DNA of 7,872 bases from Clostridia bacterium (GTDB lineage Bacteria; Bacillota; Clostridia; Oscillospirales; CAG-272), in contig JAFQPC010000105.1 of assembly GCA_017411935.1 (NCBI GenBank), positions 1 to 7,872 on the forward strand, read 5' to 3'. The notes under the pieces were generated by a model. That model worked only from the letters and a program-made list of their open reading frames with translations. It did not search any database and had not been told where the DNA came from. The translations under genes and the position numbers were made by a program. Shown here piece after piece: positions 1 through 6,292 of the stretch (its first letter is position 1; the number at the start of each line of letters is the position of its first letter).

Positions 1-452
1 AACTTCTCGCAGAGCTTTCCTCGGCAAAGAGTGCACTTCTTCGCGCGATCGAAGCCATCGTTCAGGCAAGCGACCGTTATTGCGAAACCTTTCCGCAGTC
101 GGTCAAGGACGGACTGCCCTCATATGCCGAAGCAAAAACAAACGCGTCTGCCGCATATTATATGTACGCCACTGCGCTCACCTACGTATTAAAATCGGCA
201 GAAGGTTTTCTTGCGCTTCTTGCACCGATTTCCGCTCGTGCGAACGAAGAAGAAATTACCGAAATTTCGGAGCAATGCGCAAAAATCATTTCCACTTACG
301 AAGCTTTTTCTGCCGAGGCACTTTCGCCATATTTTGAAGCCAGCCAAAAACTGATCCTTTCGGGCGGTGAAACGATTTCTTTAACACCTCTCTACCGTGC
401 AACCCGTGAATTGCAACAACGCAGCGAAGAATTTTTAGGAAAGCTATCGTAA
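1..452 (+). CDS. 3' end of an unrecognised, mostly helical protein
   Basis: An open frame runs from the window edge (first complete codon at position 3) to the TAA at 450-452, giving 149 visible residues; the start lies outside the window. I do not recognise the family. The visible part is rich in Ala, Glu, Leu and Ser with few Gly or Pro, and reads as a series of amphipathic helices (for example AYYMYATALTYVLKSAEGFL and EEEITEISEQCAKIIS). No clear transmembrane segment, metal-binding motif or nucleotide-binding motif is visible. It ends with a charged helix (RATRELQQRSEEFLGKLS). No terminator hairpin follows, so read-through into ldh is possible, although ldh seems to have its own promoter. 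It could be a helical domain of a larger protein whose N-terminal part is not shown. Confidence 0.7.
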   Translation, partial: LLAELSSAKSALLRAIEAIVQASDRYCETFPQSVKDGLPSYAEAKTNASAAYYMYATALTYVLKSAEGFLALLAPISARANEEEITEISEQCAKIISTYEAFSAEALSPYFEASQKLILSGGETISLTPLYRATRELQQRSEEFLGKLS

Positions 453-453
453 C

Positions 454-512
454 TTTACATTATCATTTAACGGGACTATTTTTTGTAAAACAGAGCACAC
501 TAATAGCATAAT
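454..512 (+). promoter_or_regulatory. candidate SigA-type promoter region for ldh-mgtE
   Basis: Two overlapping candidates fit between the upstream stop codon and ldh. One is TTTACA (454-459), 17 bases, TATTTT (477-482). The other is TTGTAA (483-488), 18 bases, CATAAT (507-512). Each has one good and one weaker hexamer, so I cannot choose between them. Both would give a short leader ending at the ldh ribosome binding site GAGGTG (522-527). Confidence 0.4.
483..500. promoter_or_regulatory. possible Rex-like redox operator upstream of ldh
   Basis: The 18 bases TTGTAAAACAGAGCACAC match 10 of the 14 fixed positions of the Rex consensus TTGTGAA-N4-TTCACAA: 6 of 7 in the left half and 4 of 7 in the right half. 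Rex is the NADH-sensing repressor of fermentation genes in Bacillota, and ldh is one of its known targets. The site would overlap the -35 box of one candidate promoter or the start point of the other. The right half is poor, so this is a weak call supported mainly by the gene it precedes. Confidence 0.25.
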
Positions 513-532
513 TTATTTGTTGAGGTGATTTT

Positions 533-1504
533 ATGCTCAATCCAAAAAAATGTGCCATCATCGGCTGTGGCTTCGTCGGTGCAACGACGGCATACACGCT
601 GATGCAAAGCGCGTTATTTTCCGAAATGGTCCTCATTGACCTTGACCGAAAAAAAGCCGAAGGTGAAGCCGCCGATCTCGGTCACGGTCTTCCCTTTCAT
701 TCTCCTATGGAGATCTATGCGGGAGATTATTCCGATCTCGCTGATGCCTCTATTGTGATCCTGACGGCAGGTGCGGGACAAAAGCCGGGACAATCACGAC
801 TCGATCTGGTACGAAGCAACACCCGAATTTTTCAGTCGATCGTAGAAAAGATCGTTGCTTACAACCAGGAATGCATTCTGCTCGTCGTCACCAATCCCGT
901 GGATATTCTGACCTATGTCACGATCAAGGTTTCGGGATTTCCGCCAAGCCGCGTCATCGGCTCGGGTACGGTGCTTGACACCGCCCGTCTGAAATATTTG
1001 CTGGGACGTCATCTTGGTGTCGATTTTCGAAACGTCCATTCCTTTATTATCGGTGAGCACGGCGACAGCGAGCTTCCCGTCTGGTCGGATGCGAACGTGT
1101 CGGGGATCGACCTTGACAGCTTTTGCGAAAGCTCGCATCGCGACGGAAGCTATGAGACCTTAAACGCTCTCTTTCTCGACGTAAAAAACAGCGCCTATCG
1201 CATTATCGAAAACAAGGGCGCAACCTATTATGCAATTGCGGAAGCCGTACGAAAGATCGTTTCTTCAATCCTTCGCGATGAAAATACGGTGCTTCCCGTC
1301 TCCACTCTTGTCTGCGGTCATTACGGACTTTCCAACGTGACCTTGAGCGTTCCCTGCATCGTAGGACGCGAGGGGATCAAGGAAATTTTGGATATTCCTT
1401 TGGACGAGCGTGAATCGCAGCTTTTGAAGGGCTCTGCCGACAAGCTCTGTTCGGTGCTTGACGAGCTTGGTCTTTCCCCCTTGTGCCCTGCGCACAAAAT
1501 CTGA
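533..1504 (+). CDS. ldh: L-lactate dehydrogenase
   Basis: This is a cytoplasmic enzyme that reduces pyruvate to L-lactate with NADH, regenerating NAD+ during fermentation. The 323 residues are the usual family length. The N-terminal Rossmann fold has GCGFVG (11-16), and Asp36 at the end of the second strand indicates NAD rather than NADP. The substrate loop reads QKPGQSR (83-89). Gln83 sits at the position that is Gln in lactate and Arg in malate dehydrogenases, and Arg89 corresponds to the mobile-loop Arg109. Asn121 (VTNPVD), Asp149 and Arg152 (LDTARL), His176 (IGEHGDSELPVWS) and Thr231 complete the active site, so the enzyme looks intact. The ATG is preceded by GAGGTG at 522-527. mgtE starts 28 bases after the stop codon with its own ribosome binding site, so the two are probably co-transcribed. 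Allosteric behaviour towards fructose 1,6-bisphosphate cannot be judged from the sequence. Confidence 0.95.
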   Translation: MLNPKKCAIIGCGFVGATTAYTLMQSALFSEMVLIDLDRKKAEGEAADLGHGLPFHSPMEIYAGDYSDLADASIVILTAGAGQKPGQSRLDLVRSNTRIFQSIVEKIVAYNQECILLVVTNPVDILTYVTIKVSGFPPSRVIGSGTVLDTARLKYLLGRHLGVDFRNVHSFIIGEHGDSELPVWSDANVSGIDLDSFCESSHRDGSYETLNALFLDVKNSAYRIIENKGATYYAIAEAVRKIVSSILRDENTVLPVSTLVCGHYGLSNVTLSVPCIVGREGIKEILDIPLDERESQLLKGSADKLCSVLDELGLSPLCPAHKI

Positions 1505-1520
1505 TCCATCATTCTTTTTC

Positions 1521-1526
1521 AGGAGG
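1521..1526 (+). promoter_or_regulatory. ribosome binding site that fixes the mgtE start
   Basis: AGGAGG lies 6 bases before the ATG at 1533. The open frame could begin at an ATG at 1458 inside ldh, but that would place 25 unrelated residues before the normal MgtE N-terminus and has no such site. The start at 1533 is therefore preferred. Confidence 0.85.
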
Positions 1527-1532
1527 TGTCTT

Positions 1533-2870
1533 ATGACGATCGAAACTTTGAGCGAACTGCTTCACGAGCGCAAATTTTCCGCGCTGATTGAAGCCCTCGA
1601 CGAAATCAATGCCGTTGACGCGGCAGAATTTATGGCTACGCTCACCGATGAGGAGCTCCCCACGGTATTTCGATTATTAAAAAAAGACACCGCCGCCGAA
1701 ATTTTCGCCGAGCTTTCTCCCGATCTGCAAGAACAGATCGTAAAAAGCATGAGCGACAAAGAGCTCTCAGGTGTTATGGAAGAACTGTTTATTGACGATG
1801 CGGTCGACCTGCTCGAAGAAATGCCCGCAAGCATGGTCAGTCGAATTTTAAAAACGACCTCTCCCGAACGTCGACACGAGATCAACCGATTTTTAAAGTA
1901 TCCCGAGGACAGTGTCGGTAGTATTATGACATCGGAATGGGTCAGTATCTATTCTTCCCTGACGGTAGAAAAAGCTGTGGAGTATATCCGAAAAACAGGT
2001 ATTGACAAAGAAACGGTGTATGTGATCTACGTCACCGATCCAAGAAAAATTCTGGTAGGAATTCTGGAATTGCGCGATCTGCTTTTTGCCAAACCCGAGG
2101 AATTGATTTCCGATCTGATGCAGACCTCAATCATCAGCGTTCAAACAACAGATGACCGCGAGGTTGCCGCGAATGCCATCTCGAAATACGACCTCTTGGC
2201 ACTTCCCGTCGTCGACAGTGAGAACCGTTTGGTCGGCATCGTCACGGTCGATGATGCCGTGGATGTCATTCAGGAAGAAGCCACCGCCGACATCGAAATG
2301 ATGGCGGCAATTACGCCGACCGACAAGCCCTATCTTCAGATCGGTGTTTTCTCGACCTTTCTTTCGCGTATTCCGTGGCTTCTGATCCTGATGCTTTCCG
2401 CGACCTTTACGGGAATCATTATCACGCATTATGAGTCTGCCCTCGGTCAAATGGTGGTTCTGACCGCTTTCATTCCGCTCTTGATGAATACAGGCGGAAA
2501 CGCGGGCTCTCAAACCTCCGTCACCGTCATTCGCGGTCTCTCCCTCGGAGAATTAAGAATGGGAAATATTTTTCGCATTCTCTGGAAGGAACTTCGTGTT
2601 TCAATTCTCTGCGGACTCGTTCTTTCGGTGGTCGTCTTTGGTAAGGCAATGCTTCTTGACCGCGCCTCCGCCGAGGTTGCCTTGATCGTTGCCGTCACGG
2701 TACTTGCTACGGTCGTATTTGCAAAGCTTGTAGGCGCCTGCCTTCCCATTCTTGCCAAGCGTCTTGGATTTGATCCCACGGTGATGGCAAGTCCCTTTAT
2801 CACCACCATCGTCGATGCCGTAACGCTACTCATTTATTTTGCCGTCGCGTCCTCGGTGCTCGAACTTTGA
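1533..2870 (+). CDS. mgtE: MgtE-family magnesium transporter/channel
   Basis: This is a membrane protein for Mg2+ uptake, gated by its own cytoplasmic Mg2+-sensing domains. The 445 residues follow the full MgtE plan. An acidic helical N-domain (about 1-125, with repeated EL/DLLEEMP-type helices) comes first. Two CBS domains follow (about 129-190 beginning SIMTSEW, and 195-250 with LPVVDSENRLVGIVTVDDA). The C-terminal membrane domain, from about residue 275, has several hydrophobic segments. The pore signature GGNAGSQTS is at about 320-328. Asp428 in the last membrane segment (TTIVDAV) corresponds to the conserved selectivity Asp of characterised MgtE proteins. It probably shares a transcript with ldh; the gap is too short for an Mg2+ riboswitch. 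Its stop codon lies 37 bases inside the 3' end of the convergent glycosyltransferase gene. Transport of Co2+ as well as Mg2+ is possible in this family. Confidence 0.95.
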   Translation: MTIETLSELLHERKFSALIEALDEINAVDAAEFMATLTDEELPTVFRLLKKDTAAEIFAELSPDLQEQIVKSMSDKELSGVMEELFIDDAVDLLEEMPASMVSRILKTTSPERRHEINRFLKYPEDSVGSIMTSEWVSIYSSLTVEKAVEYIRKTGIDKETVYVIYVTDPRKILVGILELRDLLFAKPEELISDLMQTSIISVQTTDDREVAANAISKYDLLALPVVDSENRLVGIVTVDDAVDVIQEEATADIEMMAAITPTDKPYLQIGVFSTFLSRIPWLLILMLSATFTGIIITHYESALGQMVVLTAFIPLLMNTGGNAGSQTSVTVIRGLSLGELRMGNIFRILWKELRVSILCGLVLSVVVFGKAMLLDRASAEVALIVAVTVLATVVFAKLVGACLPILAKRLGFDPTVMASPFITTIVDAVTLLIYFAVASSVLEL

Positions 2871-4003
2871 TTTTTAAAAAATTCTTTACGGAAAAGCTCG
2901 CAATAGAGCTTTTCCGTTTTTTTCGTCATTGCTTCGGCATTGAGTTCGCGCAAAAATCGTTCTTTCGCCCCACGGGAAAGACGATCGTAAAGCGCTTCAT
3001 CACTACATATTCGAAAAATCGCTTCTGCCAATTTTGCGGGATCATTTTGAGGAACAACGAAGCCATTTTCTCCCTCGCGTACCATATACGTGTTACCACC
3101 GTAGTCACTGACGACAGCGGGAAGTCCAATGCTCATTCCCTCGGAAAGCGCAAGCGAAGATGTTTCTGTTCCTACCGAGCAATTAATATTGATCTTCATC
3201 AAATGAAAATACGGAGAAACATCCTCGCAAAATCCGGTAAAGATCACATACGGCGCAATTCTATTTTCCCGACACACATCTTCCAATTTTTTGCGAAGGC
3301 TACCGTCTCCCACGATCAGAAAGCGATAGTTGGGATCTCTCCGAAGCAATCGTTCCGCCGCTTCCAAAAAGCAAGAATGTCCTTTACAAGCTTCCAGCCG
3401 CGCGCAAATTCCGATCACGGTATCTTCTCCTGAAATTCCCAAAGAAGCCCGAAGCGCTTGCATTTCCTCGTCACTTACCGCGCGAAGCGATTGCACGCCG
3501 TTGATAATGACCGAGACCTTTGAGGCTAAAACCCCCATCTCTGTCAAATTTTCTTTGGCGCTGTATGCCACCGCAATCATATGGGAAGAAAGCATTCCTT
3601 GTACTTTTCCCAGAAAAAACTTGCCGATCCCACGTTTCTGCCATTCGGGGAGCGGATAAACGCAATGCCTTGTATAGAGACGAACGCGAACACCACATAT
3701 TTTTGCCGCCAAGCGCGCAGAAAGTGCGCCGTGACAGTTGATAAGATCGGGACGAATTTGACGAAACAGTGCGATATATTGAGAAATCGCAGACAGCTCA
3801 AACGAACAGTCGCGACACGCGTTGATCTCGTGCGTACGAATCCCGATGGCGTGAAGACGCGCGATCAATTCACTCCCACGAGGCAAAATCACTTCACTCT
3901 CGATCCTTGTTCGGTCGGAATATTTTAACCTTGTACAGAGCAAAACCCCTGCTCCTCCGATGTTGGTATCGGTAATCACCTCAACGACTTTGATCTTTTG
4001 CAT
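2834..4003 (-). CDS. GT4-family glycosyltransferase (GT-B fold)
   Basis: This is a predicted cytoplasmic or membrane-associated enzyme that transfers a sugar from an activated donor, probably for cell-surface polysaccharide or a glycoconjugate; donor and acceptor cannot be told. The 389 residues are a usual GT4 length. The N-domain begins VVEVITDTNIGGAG, with the Gly-rich loop at 16-19. The C-domain has GICARLEACKGH with Arg202 and Lys207 at the donor phosphate-binding positions, then VGDGSLRKKLE (231-241) and the E-x7-E motif from Glu280 to Glu288 (ETSSLALSEGMS), followed by GLPAVVSDYGG. No membrane segment is seen. I chose the ATG at 4003, which has AAAAGG 7 bases upstream. A start at 4060 would lie inside a terminator stem and add a low-complexity FF/KK leader. 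The last codons encode the stem of the opposite-strand mgtE terminator. It follows the repressor gene, separated by a strong terminator. Confidence 0.9.
   Translation of the reverse strand: MQKIKVVEVITDTNIGGAGVLLCTRLKYSDRTRIESEVILPRGSELIARLHAIGIRTHEINACRDCSFELSAISQYIALFRQIRPDLINCHGALSARLAAKICGVRVRLYTRHCVYPLPEWQKRGIGKFFLGKVQGMLSSHMIAVAYSAKENLTEMGVLASKVSVIINGVQSLRAVSDEEMQALRASLGISGEDTVIGICARLEACKGHSCFLEAAERLLRRDPNYRFLIVGDGSLRKKLEDVCRENRIAPYVIFTGFCEDVSPYFHLMKININCSVGTETSSLALSEGMSIGLPAVVSDYGGNTYMVREGENGFVVPQNDPAKLAEAIFRICSDEALYDRLSRGAKERFLRELNAEAMTKKTEKLYCELFRKEFFKNQSSSTEDATAK
2888..2923 (+). terminator. intrinsic terminator of the ldh-mgtE transcript
   Basis: A perfect 12-base-pair stem (ACGGAAAAGCTC, 2888-2899, pairing with 2906-2917) has a 6-base loop and runs into seven T's (2917-2923) on the plus strand. 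It begins 17 bases after the mgtE stop. The same bases encode TEKLYCELFRK near the C-terminus of the convergent glycosyltransferase. In the minus direction the stem is followed by AAAGAA rather than a T-run, so it should act mainly on plus-strand transcripts. Confidence 0.9.
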
Positions 4004-4045
4004 AAAAAATCCTTTTCTTTTTTTATTTATTTTCTCCCAAAAAAG

Positions 4046-4083
4046 AAAAAAAATCCTCAAACAAGCATTACTTGTTTGAGGAT
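4046..4083 (-). terminator. intrinsic terminator after the S24 repressor gene
   Basis: On the minus strand a perfect 13-base-pair stem (4083-4071 pairing with 4065-4053, 5-base loop) is followed at once by a long T-run (4053-4046). It begins 7 bases after the repressor stop codon, so it ends that transcript. It lies 43 bases before the glycosyltransferase start and leaves little room for a separate promoter. Confidence 0.9.
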
Positions 4084-4089
4084 CTCGTT

Positions 4090-4902
4090 TTATGCGTTGA
4101 CCTTCTTTTTAAGCTTTCCGATCACTCTGCCGCAACAAACCGCCTCGGCGTATTCCTTGAGAAGAATATTGCCGTATTCAGGGTTCAGAGAAATCAGGCA
4201 GTCGCCGCCGTATTTCTTGAAGTATCCGTTGCCGTCCAGAATAAAGATACCAAGCTCTCCCACCTCTACCGCATCGGTATCTTCTACGAGAAGCACGTCA
4301 CCGTCGTGATATTTCGGCTCCATACTGTTTCCGCGAATACGCAATGCAAAATCTGCCGCTTGTGTCTTTTCATTGTCTGGTACTTGAATTTCTTCTGCCA
4401 ACTCGTCGTCAAGATACACACCGGGACCTGCCGAAACAGGCAGATCGTAAAGAAGGATCGGTCGCTTTCCAACCCCTGTACGCTGAGGCTGCGTAAAATT
4501 CGGCGTCAAAATCTTGGCGCTCGTCTTTTTCTCGGCTTTTTGTGACTTGACTTCAAGGATAGGCGTCATTGTGCTCTGCACGCGCTCGCCTTCCTTTTGC
4601 ACGACCATTCGGGTGATTTCCCGACCGAAGCCGTCGAGAGCACGGTATTCTTCCACGAGCTCGATCTCATCCTCACTCAGCGTATAATTATGGTGGTTTT
4701 GCTCCACGCCGTTAACGATATAATCGAGAGAGCTTCCCAACGCATCGGCAATCGAGACGATATTGGCAAGCTTGGGAGAATCGCTGATTCCCGCCAAGAT
4801 CTTACTCAATGTTCCAAGCGGAATTCCCGTCATTTCCGAGAGACGGTCATTGGTAATCTTCTGTTCGCTTTTGAGCTGTTTGATACGGTCAATATAATCC
4901 AT
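4090..4902 (-). CDS. Cro/CI-type repressor with LexA-like S24 self-cleavage domain
   Basis: This is a predicted DNA-binding transcription repressor inactivated by self-cleavage, as in phage CI and LexA. The 270 residues begin with an XRE helix-turn-helix (about 4-65; NDRLSEMTGIPLGTLSKIL holds the two key helices). A charged linker of roughly 80 residues (about 66-147) follows, then an S24 peptidase domain (about 148-266). The cleavage dipeptide is Ala158-Gly159 (VSAGPG), the nucleophile Ser193 (RGNSMEP) and the general base most likely Lys229 (GYFKKY). Ala158 to Ser193 is 35 residues, the same spacing as in E. coli LexA, so cleavage competence is likely. It is not LexA itself, which has a winged helix instead of an XRE domain. 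I chose the ATG at 4902, 11 bases after GGAGG; a TTG at 4911 is only 2 bases from it. A promoter and palindromic operator precede it. No phage genes are nearby, so it may be a domesticated or housekeeping stress regulator. Confidence 0.9.
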   Translation of the reverse strand: MDYIDRIKQLKSEQKITNDRLSEMTGIPLGTLSKILAGISDSPKLANIVSIADALGSSLDYIVNGVEQNHHNYTLSEDEIELVEEYRALDGFGREITRMVVQKEGERVQSTMTPILEVKSQKAEKKTSAKILTPNFTQPQRTGVGKRPILLYDLPVSAGPGVYLDDELAEEIQVPDNEKTQAADFALRIRGNSMEPKYHDGDVLLVEDTDAVEVGELGIFILDGNGYFKKYGGDCLISLNPEYGNILLKEYAEAVCCGRVIGKLKKKVNA

Positions 4903-4913
4903 ACTTTGCAAAA

Positions 4914-4918
4914 CCTCC
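4914..4918 (-). promoter_or_regulatory. ribosome binding site of the repressor gene
   Basis: GGAGG on the minus strand stands 11 bases before the ATG at 4902 and only 2 bases before an in-frame TTG at 4911. The distance is somewhat long for the ATG but too short for the TTG, so the ATG start is preferred. The site lies only 2 bases from the palindromic operator. Confidence 0.6.
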
Positions 4919-4920
4919 GC

Positions 4921-4938
4921 AATTCCGTTTACGGAATT
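4921..4938. promoter_or_regulatory. palindromic operator at the repressor promoter
   Basis: AATTCCGT-TT-ACGGAATT is a perfect inverted repeat with 8-base arms and a 2-base centre. It lies directly next to the -10 box and would cover the transcription start (expected near 4932), ending 2 bases before the ribosome binding site. A dimeric XRE repressor bound here would block its own transcription. That the downstream repressor is the binder is inference from position and symmetry. Confidence 0.7.
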
Positions 4939-4967
4939 ATTATAACATATTTTTTACTGTTTGTAAA
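4939..4967 (-). promoter_or_regulatory. strong SigA-type promoter of the repressor gene
   Basis: On the minus strand: -35 TTTACA (4967-4962), a 17-base spacer and a consensus -10 TATAAT (4944-4939), preceded by an extended -10 TG (TGTTATAAT). This is a near-ideal vegetative promoter in the 103-base gap between spoIIP and the repressor gene, so the repressor does not depend on sporulation transcription. Confidence 0.85.
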
Positions 4968-4985
4968 GAGGTTTTTGAAAATATT

Positions 4986-4998
4986 TTCCGTTTTTGGA
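4986..4998. promoter_or_regulatory. possible second, degenerate operator
   Basis: TTCCGTTTTTGGA matches the core of the perfect operator (TTCCGTTTACGGA, 4923-4935) at 11 of 13 positions. The two cores are offset by 63 bases, about six helical turns, and flank the repressor promoter. The right arm is weak and the region is A/T-rich, so this may be chance. Confidence 0.3.
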
Positions 4999-5005
4999 GA
5001 TTTTT

Positions 5006-6220
5006 TTACATTTCGGGAATAAGTTTTGCAAGAGTCTCTGCTACGAGCACGGCAGCGCGTTTGGCTTCCTCAAGACTGTTTCCTCCCGAACCGATTTCAA
5101 GGAGCAGCGAATAGGGCGCCAATTCCTGATTATACGTTGCTCCGCGAAGATACGGCGGACGGCAAAGATTTTTTGTATTTGCATTCAACTCGGCACGAAG
5201 CTTGAGTGCCAAGGCAAGATTTCCTTCCCAACGATCGTTTTCCTCGCCGCCCCAAGAGCTTCCGACCACGCACATTACTTGTGCGGTTGCCTCTCCGTCC
5301 GCATTGAGTGTCACGGGGCGGACCATCTCTCCCGTCGATTTGATGATCGCATCCCGATGCAGATCGATCACAAGCTTGATCGAGGGATATTCGGCAAGAT
5401 AGGCGCGAACGGTCTGTTCAGCGCGTGCGTAGGAATCCTTGAACTGTACACGATCGTGCAATACGGTACAATGCAGAGTTGAAACACCTTTCTTTTCGAG
5501 TTCATTTGCCAGTGTCTTTCCCACCGCTACAACGTTTTCTTCGATGTTTTCACTGCGAAGCTCCTCGTTCCCTTCCCGATAAGAAATTGCTCCATCGGTG
5601 CTGTAGCTCTCGCTTCCGTGCGTATGTAAGATCAAAACCAATGGCTCGTCCGTATCGGTTAAGGGGCGAAGCGTTGGCTTTGGTTGTAACGGACCGTAGA
5701 GCAGTGCCTCGGTATCGGGAGAAAGTCCCGTAAGATTTTGGATGTATCCCGCACCGTAGGCGGAAAGCGAGAGATCCATTGGAAGAATGGGCTTCTCGCC
5801 CTTCGGCACGGCGCTGTAATCAAACGAATATAGCGTTTCGAAGGTCATCGGGGGATTTTCCCCCTCCTCTTTCGGCGGTGTCAGTGTTGGTTTTGATGGC
5901 TTTTCTGAAGGAATATTTTGAGTGTTATCCGTTGGATCCTTTGTTTCGCTGATTTTTTCCTTGCCCGAAAGATCCATAAAATTCAATCGGATCATCCCTG
6001 TCGTAAGCGCAGAGAAAACCCCGCTTCCCTTGGCAAAAAAACCGAAAAAGAGCACACATATCGAAAGCACGATAGCAACTCCTGCCGTGGCAAGATAGGT
6101 TCGGTACCACTGTTTTCGAAAGTGTTGTCGCCGTTCCTCAAAACGAATTTTTTCTCTGGCAACTTCTTCTAACAAAGGTACTTGCTTGGCGGTCGGTAAT
6201 GCTTTTTGTTCCCGTTTCAT
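5006..6220 (-). CDS. spoIIP: stage II sporulation protein P (peptidoglycan hydrolase)
   Basis: SpoIIP acts with SpoIID and SpoIIM at the septal and engulfing membrane, where it cuts peptidoglycan (amidase and endopeptidase activity) so that the mother cell can engulf the forespore. The 404 residues fit the family. They comprise a basic cytoplasmic N-terminus, one membrane anchor (about 42-62, TYLATAGVAIVLSICVLFFG), a Pro/Thr/Lys/Glu-rich linker (about 90-125) and the catalytic domain. Family motifs are LILHTHGSESY (196-206) with His199 and His201, DLHRDAI (286-292) with His288, and LLLEIGSGGNSLEEA (372-386) with Glu375; the His and Glu residues are the expected zinc or catalytic ligands. The ATG has GGAGGA 4 bases upstream (6225-6230). 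It follows gpr by 72 bases on the same strand, the gpr-spoIIP order common in spore formers. No clear terminator follows it, so its message may run into the repressor gene. Confidence 0.95.
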   Translation of the reverse strand: MKREQKALPTAKQVPLLEEVAREKIRFEERRQHFRKQWYRTYLATAGVAIVLSICVLFFGFFAKGSGVFSALTTGMIRLNFMDLSGKEKISETKDPTDNTQNIPSEKPSKPTLTPPKEEGENPPMTFETLYSFDYSAVPKGEKPILPMDLSLSAYGAGYIQNLTGLSPDTEALLYGPLQPKPTLRPLTDTDEPLVLILHTHGSESYSTDGAISYREGNEELRSENIEENVVAVGKTLANELEKKGVSTLHCTVLHDRVQFKDSYARAEQTVRAYLAEYPSIKLVIDLHRDAIIKSTGEMVRPVTLNADGEATAQVMCVVGSSWGGEENDRWEGNLALALKLRAELNANTKNLCRPPYLRGATYNQELAPYSLLLEIGSGGNSLEEAKRAAVLVAETLAKLIPEM

Positions 6221-6292
6221 TTTTTCCTCCCGAATTTTAATTTTAATTTAATATATTCAAAACTCGCCAAAGGTATGCAAACGAGTCTCCGA

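Noticed and set aside
1458..1532. An upstream start for mgtE within ldh
   Set aside because: The extra 25 residues do not resemble an MgtE N-terminus, and the ATG at 1533 has a perfect AGGAGG at good spacing.
2867..3433. A 188-codon plus-strand open frame opposite the glycosyltransferase
   Set aside because: It is a shadow of the minus-strand gene: it has no ribosome binding site or recognisable domain, and it starts at the mgtE terminator.
4004..4060. A longer glycosyltransferase starting at 4060
   Set aside because: That start lies inside the stem of the preceding terminator, and the added leader is a translation of the T-run region. The ATG at 4003 has its own ribosome binding site.
4090..4902. 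Naming the S24 repressor lexA
   Set aside because: Its N-terminal domain is an XRE helix-turn-helix with a long linker, not the LexA winged helix, and no LexA-type box is seen at its promoter.
4977..4988. GAAAATATTTTC as a terminator for spoIIP
   Set aside because: The palindrome is short, entirely A/T in the core and leaves no proper loop. It is not followed by a T-run on the minus strand.
6234..6256. A/T-rich repetitive stretch (TTTTAATTTTAATTTAAT) between gpr and spoIIP
   Set aside because: It is ordinary low-complexity intergenic sequence; I found no paired promoter boxes or hairpin.
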